From Lineolata rhizophorae (Eukaryota > Ascomycota > Dothideomycetes > Lineolatales > Lineolataceae): a DNA stretch of 64,000 nucleotides. A program made the position numbers and the translations under genes. The stretch lies in assembly GCA_010093515.1 (NCBI GenBank), contig MU001672.1, positions 892,496 through 956,495 of the forward strand. Direction: 5' to 3'. This document shows positions 37,314 through 47,801 of the stretch, one piece after another. The first letter of the stretch is position 1. Every line of letters starts with the position of its first letter. The notes beneath the pieces are model-generated. The model was not told the origin of the DNA. It saw only the letters and a list, made by a program, of their open reading frames with translations, and searched no databases.

Positions 37314-38537
37314 GCTAGCGGCAGCAGCCGGAGCTTGACGTACGGGTAGGTATCGGACGACGCGAGCTTTTTCTTCGACGGTAAGCAGCCAACAATCACG
37401 CGGTCCGCCTGCCGGGCGGGAGCGCTGCAGCTCTTGAAAGCCCAGCCCACGCGACGGCAGCTTCGCAGGTAGGGTTAGCACAAAACCGGCACGGCAACTT
37501 GAACGAGAGAAAGATCGAAGGACCCCCGGAAGTGTGCCGTCACCGGCATGATTGCGGGGCGCGGCCTGCTCTGCTAGTTGAGAGGGGGAGCCCCTCGCCG
37601 AGGCATTTCCGTCTGGTGTCAGGGTTCCAATCTCGGCCTGCTCTGAAAGCTTGGAGTTCTTGGCCGACATGGTGTCCCACCAATGGGCGCACTCTCCTTT
37701 GAAAGGGTGGGACTTCGCCGCCAGTAAAAATACCGCCAGTCAGGCCCGCATTGCATGGCGGATTGCTTACCTCACAATTCTTCTAGGTGTAGAGACACTT
37801 CGTAGCGGTCAAACATACATTCTTGGGCACCGATGCAAATGCCTCTTCGGGATGAAAAGATAAGAGGTGCTTTGTCATAACGCGACGCAGCTATCTTTAG
37901 AGAACGAATCCGGAGCGCTTCGTAGGTAGGTACCTAGTAGACACGCGGGCAGGATCATAGAAGCGAATTAGAAAAGAGAAAAAGGCCCGCTTTGAAGGGT
38001 ACAGCGTATCTTATTAGTTAGGCACGATGAAACTAGGCCCGGCCGTCGCTGTGTCACTAGTTTGAGGCTCCTTTCTAGGGGCTACCAAATAGTGCATACT
38101 CTAGGGAGATTACAGCCAACAAAGACTGCTCTTGAATCGAAGCTTTACTTTACATATTTCAATTTCTGCCTCGATTTAAAATGCGTGGGTTGCAGTGGTA
38201 GGAGCAACTTCGTGCCGACCTAGGCACATTTTAGGAGAGCCGTCAAACTTCGTCACATCGCCCAAGCGCCGTCGGCGCACATTACTTAGTATTACATGAC
38301 TTCGTTTCCAACAGCGCCAAACTAGTCTACAGGAAGGTCTTACAGTGAAGCGAAAGATGCACGGAGACAAAGATAAATACAAAAGTCCCCAGCGCCACGT
38401 GCTAATGCATTATACTACCATCCACACAAGGCTGAAACTCCTATCCAGCCATCAAGAACATAGCGTTTCCCTAACTCAGGGAAGCAAAGGCGATAATTTC
38501 CAATCGAAGCGGGACAAGTCGCCATCCGATACGGAAC
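37314..38537. other. intergenic region between two minus-strand genes
   Basis: This contains the promoter and leader of the Zn2Cys6 gene and the 3' flank of GLE1. The AT-richer part at 37.85-38.5 kb carries GGTAGGTACCTA-type strings. No gene is supported. Confidence 0.6.
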
Positions 38538-40099
38538 CTACAACGAGAATTTCTCGTCGCGGTTTACGACCTCGCGCAGGACACCGAGTGATTGGGCAGC
38601 GGTCGATCCAGGCTTGCGAGAGGCGAAGTCGACGAGAGCAGACCGCAGCGCGTAGAGGCCCACTGTGTCGAAAATACGGGCGAAGGAGGGGATGGAATGC
38701 TCGACCATGGCTTTCAGTACGATGTAATGCGTCTCCGTGATGTCGCGTGCTGGGGTGTTGACGATGAGCGCCAACGTCTGCCAGAACATGCGAGGCGGGA
38801 AAGGATTCGTGCGCGCGGAACGGTAGATGCGTAAGGAGAGCGCGGCATATCCGGCGCCGTAGCCACTCATTGTATCTTGGTGTCGCTGCTCGCTGGCCCA
38901 GGATCCACCTTCACGGGGCCATCCCAGCCGCTGCCTGCCCTGTTCGGTCTTTTCGTTGCCGTAGATGCCGAACAGCACCGGGCAGCCCTTGTGTAATTTG
39001 GCCAACAGGATGTCGGAAAATGAGTGACCCTGCCATTTGAACCTAGGGTCACTGAAGACGTAAGATGCGAGAATGCCGACTGGACCGGCTAATTTGGTAT
39101 CGATGCCCGCTTCTTCCTTGAACTGGTTCAGGACAGCCTTGGCGAACATGTGTAGTTGGTAAACGAGCAACGCGGGCACCTGTGGCCCCCCCGCCGGTAG
39201 GTTTGAAGAAACCATAAACTGTTGTGCGGCCACCGCAGGCTCCGGAAACCTCGTCTTTGCCTCCTCTAGAACTGCGATGATTTTTTCTCTCTAGCCGTAA
39301 GTGTTGGTGTTGTCCTGCAGGTTACGATGCCTAGAAAACTTACACGTTCTGTATTTTTCGTATTGTCGGTCGTTAACTGTCCGACCCTCATCTTGATTTC
39401 ACGTCGCATGTCGCCCATTCGTCCCTTGACCGCAGGGTCCATTTTCGCTAGGTCCAGCATGAACTTCCGAAAGTCCTTCAACTTCTTATGTAGTTCGAGG
39501 TAGCGCTTGTGCAACGCGTTCCGCTGGTCGAGGTTAGCTATTTGCGCAGGACCGGCACCTGCAGCCGGTTTGGCGGCGGCTGGCGAGGAAGTGATGGGCG
39601 CCGGGGCCGGTTGAGCCGGCTGAGTTTGAACCCGAGCTTGAGCTTGAGCTTGAGCTTGAGCCCTTGCGGCTGCCGCGGCTTGTTCCTGCTCCTTGCGTTG
39701 TCTCTCTGCTTCCGCTTGTTCCCGGCGCCTCGTCTCCTGTTGCTCTCGGCGCCACCTCTCTTCGGCCTCGAGACGCTCTTGTTCAATTCTGCGCGCCAAC
39801 TCTTCGGCCTCGCGGCGTTGTTGCTCGATTCGTTGCTCGTTCAGCTGGCGCTCGCGCTCGCGCTCGAGCTGCTCCCGCGCCGCATCCAAGCGCGCCTGCT
39901 GGAGCGCGCGCTCCTGGTCATCGCGCTGTTTTGCCCACTCCCTCTGCACGTGTAGACGGTAGAGCTCGGCGCTCTGCTCGGCGCTGTTGCGGACTTGCTC
40001 GTGGTTTTGTGAGGCGAGGGCGATGGCGCGCTCGTGCGCCTCGAGGCGCTCTTGGGCATTCTTATCGAGCTGCGCGTAGAACTCGCTGAAGTGCGCGTC
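38538..40099 (-). CDS. gle1: mRNA export factor GLE1 (5' end unresolved)
   Basis: Two exons are clear on minus: 39344-40099 and 38538-39290, about 502 residues. GLE1 sits at the cytoplasmic face of the nuclear pore, binds inositol hexakisphosphate and activates the DEAD-box ATPase Dbp5 to release exported mRNPs. The first clear exon codes a long charged coiled coil (EREREKQ/RREAEELARRIEQ-type heptads), then an AQAQAQ tract from a 6-bp repeat at 39634-39660. The C-terminal GLE1 domain spans the second exon, with ILASYVFSDPRFKWQGHSF, the LAKLHKGCPVLFGIYG segment and a HEAT-like end. A splice acceptor at 40100 shows that a further 5' exon exists, but no candidate between 40.1 and 40.7 kb is convincing. 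The in-frame region above 40099 lacks an ATG start until a stop near 40.42 kb. Confidence 0.88.
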
Positions 40100-42600
40100 C
40101 TGTTTTGACTGTCAGTATTAATAGATCCCGAATTGAAGGGAAACAGACGGGGTGCCCGCTAATCACCATCTCGAAAGGCCGTGGGGACGCGACGCGGCGG
40201 CACGTCCGCCGGCGGGACGATGTTGTGGGCTGACGCGCAATGCAAGTAGAGGTGTTGCGCGTGTCAGTCAAAAAAGAGGTGCGCGGAAATGGCTGGACGG
40301 TATTCGGAATGTATCTGAAAGGTGGGACGCGGAAGAACTTGAGTCGGCCCAGGATGAAGAGAGGGAAACAATCACCGTGCGCCGCCGACGCGAGGGAACG
40401 AGCTCAGCGACAAAGGAGCGGGGCCTTTTCGCGGAGCGAAAAGCGCATGAAGACAAGGAGAGGCTGCCCAAGCACTCGCACCCAAGGCATTGCCAGTCCT
40501 CGGCGAAGTAGCGTCGCGCAGACAGCCCGGTAGAGCGAATGGCGAGATCTGGTAGAGCTTGTTGAAGCCGGTGTGGCTTCGACGTCGTCGGTAAGTGCGG
40601 TCCGTGGTGTAGCGCACGGGCGGTGATCCCTGTGCGCCACGCTAGCATGTGACTGGGTGGCGGGAAGAAGATCGGGCCCGATTTGCCAATCCCGGATTCC
40701 AAGCCGTCGACGGGAGCTTTCAGTCTCCGACCTTTTTATATCGCGGAGAGACTATGTCGTGTAGAGTGCTCCGCGCTATAGCTTCATGTTTAGTTCATCG
40801 GCACTCTGGCCAAGTGCTCGTCCAATCCATAGAGTCCTAAGCATATAGGGTCGTACCCGCCGCGGTAGAGACATCCGTAAATAGCTCCCTAGGTATGTAT
40901 GTATGTACTGCTTGGGTATTTGGCTGGATAACTGGAGACATGAGGTACTTTAACTGGCAAGCTTCACTCCTTTTATTTGCGTATGATAGAGGTTTGGCTA
41001 TGCCGGATTCCTCCATTACTTAAAATCCCAACAGAACGTAAGATCTTGCCGTGTAGTCCAAGCTTTACGTTAGTCGTCATCAGATGGCGATCGATTTTAG
41101 TTTTTCCAAAGCCAGGCACTTTGTGTGTACACCCGAAGATAGTTTGAACTCCCCGGCGTCCATCCATCCCGTTGGCTTGTGTGGAACAATGGCCCGGCGC
41201 AGCATTCATTACGACGATGAGTTTCGCGGACTCCAGTGCGCTCTACTGAGCGCGTCCCGTCCTGGTGTTCAAGGCGAGGACGAGAGCGAGGACCGAGCGC
41301 TAATTCTGAAGGGATGCCTTGGGGTATGCGAAAGAAAGTCTGGGCTCTGGAAGCTTACAGACGAAAGAGTGTCCATAGTGCTCCCGAGTCATCTCCACGT
41401 AGTAAACATTACCTCTAAGCCACGATCACGAAGGGGACCCTGGTGGTCGGCTGGAGCTTCTGCCAGGTTCAGTTGCAGTTTTGAAACGTGTGAGAACTTT
41501 TGCATCGTTCCTAATTATAGGCGAGGAGACATGGTCTCAGCTTTCGCCCGAGAGATACAAGGCAGGAAGTTTCGTCACTATCAACCTACTACCCAGGCAT
41601 CCATGCATTCAGAGAGGGCCTCTTTAAGCGAAGTGCAGAATTGGACGGAAAACGGGCTCGCGAATGGCGCTCGCAGTTGTTTCTCTCTTCCCAGATTCAG
41701 AAGGCCCCCCTTGCCGGGCTCCTGGAGGCGGGCCGCAGCAGCTACCGATCTGCGTCAGGCGAACCGAAACAACGCGGAATCAACGGTCGCGTCCGAGAAC
41801 GAAAACGAGCGTGCATCAGATATCTCACGTCGAGCACAGAGCGGACGGACGGACGGAAAAGGGATCCACTTCTAGCGAAGTTGTCGCGGGTAGCGCTAGG
41901 GCAATGCGGCCGGGTCGCTGGTTGCACGGAGACGATAACTGTGGAATTTCGCGTGCTAAGGCACACGTGCCTAGGTACCTAGGTAGGTCCCTACACAGAT
42001 CTCCCTATTAGCGGGTTAGTAGGCAGGATGTTGAGCTACCTATAACACGAGCGGCGGCATAGGTCCAGGTACCTGGTCGAGACTACAAAGAACTTCTTGC
42101 ACATATAAGGGCGACAGGCCGGGGCGAGAGTTTCGAATGCGGATCCAATTGGCTTGTTTGGAGGAGGCTACGGCAGACGATGACGGGCTCGGGTGGTGGG
42201 GGAGAGGGCAGCCCAAAGGGCGCTTGGCCGTTTCCAGCGGCGCGGGAGCGGGCAGGAGGCCGGCTGACTCGCCGGATATGGGCCAGGGAATGCACGCCCC
42301 TCCTGCAACCCCCCGCTGGCGCTGCGCCGGTCTGCCACTCGCGGCCGCAACGCCCGGTGGGTGAAAATAGCAGTGGCGGCACCTACCACGTACGTAGTAG
42401 ACCGCGGACGGCTGCCTGCCCAGGCGGTGCTGCCGGGCAAGCAGAGGGGCGAGGCTCTCCGGCAACCGCTCGAGGAAGGGGCCCCAATTCGGAGCCGGGA
42501 GGCGCGGCGCGGCGGGCAAGTGCTGCTGCTCCGTACGGCAGGCGGGAGCCGGCGGGCGCGGCAGGTGGTGACGAAGCTGGGCCCGCCTAGCACGGCCGAC
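40100..42600. other. intergenic region, probably with the first GLE1 exon
   Basis: The missing 5' exon of GLE1 should lie within about 40.1-40.7 kb. The remainder has average composition. GTATGTATGTATGTAC at about 40893-40908 and CCTAGGTACCTAGG near 41969 are simple sequences. A 263-codon ATG frame at 41084-41875 is listed separately. Confidence 0.5.
41084..41875 (+). CDS. doubtful hypothetical reading frame
   Basis: An uninterrupted ATG frame of 263 codons. The product has no recognisable domain, signal peptide or membrane segment; it is rich in Ser, Arg and Ala. Third codon positions are only mildly GC-biased, weaker than in the neighbouring real genes. It would lie between the 5' end of GLE1 and the SSD1 leader. 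Possible orphan gene, but a chance frame is more likely. Confidence 0.18.
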   Translation: MAIDFSFSKARHFVCTPEDSLNSPASIHPVGLCGTMARRSIHYDDEFRGLQCALLSASRPGVQGEDESEDRALILKGCLGVCERKSGLWKLTDERVSIVLPSHLHVVNITSKPRSRRGPWWSAGASARFSCSFETCENFCIVPNYRRGDMVSAFAREIQGRKFRHYQPTTQASMHSERASLSEVQNWTENGLANGARSCFSLPRFRRPPLPGSWRRAAAATDLRQANRNNAESTVASENENERASDISRRAQSGRTDGKGIHF

Positions 42601-42639
42601 CGTGGTTAGGTGCGCAGCGCTGGGGCGCGCCGCTGCCGT

Positions 42640-43471
42640 GCTGGGGCCACGAAACTCCACCCGCGCCCGCCCGCCCAGCAGCACCACTGAGCTGCTTCGG
42701 CGGCCCAGGCTCCTCCTGCCTTCTCGTCCGCCTCCGCCCTCCTCGCTCTCTCAACGTCACCTTCCTTTGCCCGCCCTCGCCCTTTCAGTCTTATCCTTTT
42801 CTCTCCTTGTGCCATCTGCCGCGGCCCCTCCAGGCCCCGCGCCGTCCCTCCGTTCGCATCACTCTCTCCTCTCTGCTTGCCGCTTGCACGCTCGCCCCGT
42901 CATTTTTTCGCCGCCCGAGGCTCCGCTCCGGGAACAAGCAACCGTCACCCGCTCCTTGCCCGTGGCCCGTCCACTCCAATCCTTATCATCAGCCATCCAT
43001 CGACTTGCTCCCGCAGCCCGTCGCTTCTCGAGACTCTGCTTGCTCTCTCTTCCCGGACACGGCCGTCCCGGCGCCAATCCGTCCGTTTGTCGGCCCTCGC
43101 GGCTGCCCGCCACTGCCGCCGCCGCCGCTGCTCCGTTGCGCTGCGGCCCCTGCCCACACCGTGTCTGCGGGCCAGCCCGATCGATCGGTCAATCGTGCCC
43201 GCCCTTTTTGGCTGCCTGGGGCTTCTCCACAGGCTTGCTCGAGCTTTTCTTCCTCTTTGCTTCCATTGACCTGGACCTCGTTGAACGCGCCCAGTCGCAC
43301 GCAGTACTTTGGCCTGTCTTGAGAGATCATCCGTCTACTACTACTTACTGCTCTCCAGCCATCTTCCCTTCTCACGGCTCCTTCGATTTTTGTTTGCTAA
43401 GCCGCCAGCGGCATTGCATCTAACTGTTTACGCCACATCTTCCATCCCGCTGAAGTCTCGACTGCCTCGCC
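42640..43471 (+). promoter_or_regulatory. pyrimidine-rich promoter/leader of SSD1
   Basis: From about 42.64 kb the plus strand becomes strongly C/T-rich (runs such as CTCCTCCTGCC and TCTCTCCTCTCTGC) and stays so up to the SSD1 start. Such CT-rich tracts precede transcription starts of highly expressed genes in filamentous ascomycetes. Several short ATG frames occur in it and could act as upstream ORFs if the leader is transcribed from here. No protein-coding gene is supported. Confidence 0.55.
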
Positions 43472-46400
43472 ATGGAGCAGCAGGGACAGCCGGCCAACGC
43501 CAGCGGGCGCAGGCTTCATATCGCCCACCGTCGTAGCCCTTCTGAGCTGACGCCTTTGATGAGTGAGACCCCTCCCAGTCCGGCTCGGGCATCTGGAACG
43601 ATTCCCACCATCATCTCTATGACAGCGACTGACTCCAACCTAGTGGAACAACTCGCCATTGCACAGCAGATCGAGGCTCTCCAACAACACCAACAACAAA
43701 TCGCTGCTCAGCACCAGCAGTATGTCAATATCGGCATGATTCATCCGCAGCAGCATATTCCAGGCGCCAACATCGCGCATATGCAAGGCCAAATGCCCAA
43801 CATGTCGCCTCATGGGAACAACTTCCAGTTCCCTCAGCAAATGCAGCAGCAGCACCTTGCCGTCCCCGTCAACCCTCCGCCGCCGCCGCAGCAGCAGCAG
43901 CAGCAATCCACCCATCGCCGCAACCAGTCGGCTCTGCCCAACGTTAGCATGGGTCCTCCGCCTGCTCCGTCCTCCGGCGCGTCGGGCTTCGCTGAATACA
44001 ACCAACAGCAGGGACAAGGTCGGGAGAACGTAAACCCTCGCGGCCGCGGTGGTGGCTCGGCCGGAGGCGGCCACGCGAGGCGCCATTCGCTGGCTCTACC
44101 TGAAGCGAAGAAGGCCGCCGAACTGGCGGAGCAGAAGCGGAAGGCATCGGGCTTCCAGTTCCCCATACCCGCCTCTGCGGGTGCTACCGCGCCGTCTAGC
44201 TCCAACCGCTCTTCCAGCCCGGCTAGCGCCGGACCTACGCCCTCCGAGCCGCAGTCCGCTACCCGTGGTGGTCGCGGGTCGCACGGTCGGAGCCAGAGCA
44301 TGGCTATTGGAGGCAATCGTGGAGGCCATGGCCGCGGTGGCGGAAGCATGCAGTTTCCCCAGCAAGGTAGCGACGGTAACCCGTCAGACTTCCAACGCCG
44401 GGGGAGTCAAGGTCACGGCCGATCAGGTTCCCGCAACTTTGACAGCAATTGGAGGCAGCCTAATAATCAGCAGGCAACCCAGGAACAACCGCAGCAGCCG
44501 CAACAGCAGCAGCAGCAGCAGCCGAATATGGGTAACTTCCAGATGAACCAGAACGCTGCGGCGCCACAGTTCCAACCAGGTCATCGTGCGCGTGGCTCCA
44601 TGAACCAGTCTGTCGGAGGCCTTGGCAACTTCCAGTACCCTGGTCAACCTCAGCTTGTCCAATTGCCTCAGGGCCAGGTTCTTGTGCAGCCTCAAATGTT
44701 CGCCGCGCAGGGAATGAACCCCATGCAGTTCGCTCAGTACCAACTGCAGGCTCAAATGAACGGTCAACCGATCCAGGGCTTGCAGGGAAGTCAACATGCT
44801 CAAGCTCCCATGCAGATGCAGCAGCAACAGCAGCAGCAGCAGCAGCAGAGGAAGACCCTATTCACTCCTTACCTTCCCCAGGCGAATTTGCCCGCTCTAC
44901 TTGAGCAAGGTCAACTCGTTGCCGGCGTTCTGCGCGTGAACAAGAAGAACCGCAGCGATGCTTACGTTACCACGACGGACTTGGACGCCGACATCTTTAT
45001 CTGTGGCAGCAAGGATCGCAACCGCGCTCTTGAAGGTGATCTTGTTGCCGTCGAGCTCCTTGATGTTGATGAAGTGTGGGGTCAGAAGCGCGAGAAGGAG
45101 GAAAAGAAGAAGCGCAAGGACAACACCAACAGCAACGTCGCTGTGAACGATGCGACGACCCAGTCCGAGACTGGCCAGTCGGGTGGTGACGGCAGCATTC
45201 GGCGTCGTGGTAGCTTGCGACAGCGGCCGACCCAGAAGAAAAATGACGACGTCGAAGTGGAGGGCCAAAGCCTTTTGCTAATGGAGGAAGAAGAGATCAA
45301 CGATGAGCAGAAGCCTCTCTATGCTGGGCATGTTGTCGCCGTCATCGAGCGTGTCCCCGGCCAGATGTTCTCTGGCACTCTTGGTTTGCTGCGCCCGAGC
45401 AGCCAGGCCACCAAGGAGAAGCAAGAGGCCGAGCGCCAAGCACGCGAGGGTGGCCAGGGTCGTCAGCAGTCCGATCGTCAGCAGGATAAGCCCAAGATTG
45501 TCTGGTTCAAGCCTACGGACAAGCGCGTCCCGCTTATTGCTATCCCGACGGAACAGGCGCCGCGCGATTTTGTCGAGCGCCACCAGGAATACACCAATAG
45601 GATCTTTGTTGCATGCATCAAGCGGTGGCCGATCACATCTTTGCATCCTTTTGGCACTCTTGTGGAGCAGCTTGGCGAGATGGGAGACCTCAAGGTTGAA
45701 ACTGACGCGCTACTTCGCGACAACAACTTCGGACCCGACGACTTTTCGGATGCCGTGCTCAAGAATGTTGGCTTTGAGGACTGGTCGGTTTCGAAGGATG
45801 GCGAGAGCGTGCTTGAGACGCGCCGGGACTTCCGCCAGGAGAAGACGTTCACCATTGACCCTAACGGCAGCAAGGAGCTTGATGACGCGGTGCACATCAA
45901 GAAGATCGGAAACGGCAAGGTTGAGATCGGCATCCACGTGGCTGACGTCGCTCATTTTGTGAAGCAAGGCTCTCTGGTTGACAGAGAGGCCAAGAAGCGT
46001 GGCACCGCCGTCTATTTGATGAATCGCACCGTCAACATGTTGCCTCCGAAGCTGTCGAACGACATTTGCTGCCTGAACCCTGGTGAAGAGAGGTACACCA
46101 TTTCTGTGGTCTTCACTCTAGATGAGGACACCGGTCGTGTCGCCGAAAACGAAACTTGGGTCGGCAAGTCCGTCATTAAGAGCTCTGGAAAGCTGAGCTA
46201 CGATGAGGTTGATAGCGTTATGAAGGGAAGTGACGCCGACCTTCCGGCTGATACTGTTGAGGATATCAAGCTTCTCCAGGTAGGCTTCCCCCTCCGACAG
46301 ATACGTCGGTTGATCTCGTACTAATCTAGTTTGCAGCACATCACAAGCAAGTTCCGCCAAGCCAGATTCGGGGACCGCACTACCGACATTCCCCCGCTTC

Positions 46401-47801
46401 GGCTCTTGTATCAGCTCGACGACGAGAATGTCCCCGTGGAAGAGAATATCTTTGACTCTACGCCTGCTCACGAGATTATTGAGGAACTTAGCCACAAGAC
46501 GAACGCCGTTGTCGCGAAGAAGATCCACTCCGCTCTTGGAGATAAGGCGTTGCTACGTCGCCAAGGGTCGCCAAATCCTCGTCGCCTGCAAACTTTTGCG
46601 GAGCGCATGAATGCAATTGGATATGATATTGACACTACCAGCAGTGGCACGCTGCAGAACAGCTTGTTCAAAGTTCAGGATCCCGACGTCCGCAAAGGCA
46701 TGGAAACGCTTTTGGTTAAGGCTATGATACGTGCGAAGTACTTTGTGGCTGGCAAGGTTCCCGAGGAGCAGTACCAGCATTACGCGTTGAACCTCCCGCT
46801 GTACACGCACTTCACCAACCCATCGCGCCGTTATGCGGACATCGTGGTTCACCGGCAACTCGAGGCAGCTCTTTCGAACGCAGAATACCAGGAAGACGCT
46901 GATGGTTTGGTCAAAATCGTCGACGCGTGCAACACCAAAAAGGATTCCGCCCATTGGGCCCAAGAGCAGAGCGTGCACATTGAGTCTTGTCGGAAGATGG
47001 ATAAGATCCGTCGCGACCTTGGTGGTGACCTCATCAGCGAGGGCATTGTTATTTGTGTCTACGAGTCTGCTTTCGATGTGCTTATTCCCGAGTTTGGATT
47101 CGAGAAGCGTGTCCATTGCGATCAGCTTCCGCTCAAGAAGGCGGAGTTCGACAAGCACAAGCGTCTCCTTGAGCTATTCTGGGAGAAGGGTGTGCCATCG
47201 TCCACTTACGTGCCCGAAGACGAGCGTCCTAAGGCCGGTTCGACGCGCTCCCACGCCATTGCTGCGGCACGTGATGCCGAGGCTGCCAAGCAACGGGCGA
47301 AGGAGAGCGAGGAAGCTCAGCGGAGGCAGATGGACACCGGCACGATGTCCACCGATGATGTCGATGCGCTCTTCGACGACGACGACGATGCCGCCTCCGA
47401 GATCACTGAGATGACTGCCGGCGTCTCTTTGAACCCCGCAGCCGACCGTCCAACTCAGAGCATGCCGCCTTCGCCCACCCGGAATGGCCTAGATTCTTCG
47501 CAGGCCCCTCATCGCGTCAAGTCGGACTCTAAGCTCGGCCAGAGCGCCAGCGAGACTCCCGAGGCGAAGCTTACCAACAAGGAGAAGTATCTAAGCCTCT
47601 TCTCGCTCAGGGAGGAGAATGGCGACTACATTCAAGACGTGAAGGAGATGACGAGGGTGCCCGTCATCCTGAAGACTGACCTTTCGAAGAGCCCTCCGTA
47701 AGTAATTCCTCGCCAACCGCTCGACGAGTGGCAGAAGTGATCGTGGTCTAACATGGTGTAGGTGCCTTACTATCCGCTCTTTGAATCCATACGCTCTTTA
47801 A
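43472..47801 (+). CDS. ssd1: SSD1, RNA-binding translational regulator with RNB-like domain
   Basis: Three exons: 43472-46279, 46337-47697 and 47762-47801, 1402 residues. SSD1 binds mRNAs of cell-wall and growth proteins, represses their translation and is controlled by the Cbk1/COT1 NDR kinase. The N-terminal third is disordered and Gln/Gly/Pro-rich, with several poly-Gln tracts from CAG repeats (for example near 43892 and 44820); HRRSPSEL and HARRHSLA match the HxRRxS consensus of NDR kinase sites. The cold-shock-like region starts near residue 463 (TPYLPQANLPALLEQGQ). The RNB domain contains TIDPNGSKELDDAVHI: D796, D804 and D805 remain but the position of another catalytic Asp is E802, consistent with loss of nuclease activity in SSD1. 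The last exon of 13 codons supplies the conserved end CLTIRSLNPYAL; without it the frame would stop at 47701. Confidence 0.97.

Noticed and set aside
37314-37670. in-frame N-terminal extension of the Zn2Cys6 factor to an ATG at 37670
   Set aside because: The extension has no conserved feature; family members start shortly before the basic/Zn-cluster region, which the ATG at 37313 provides.
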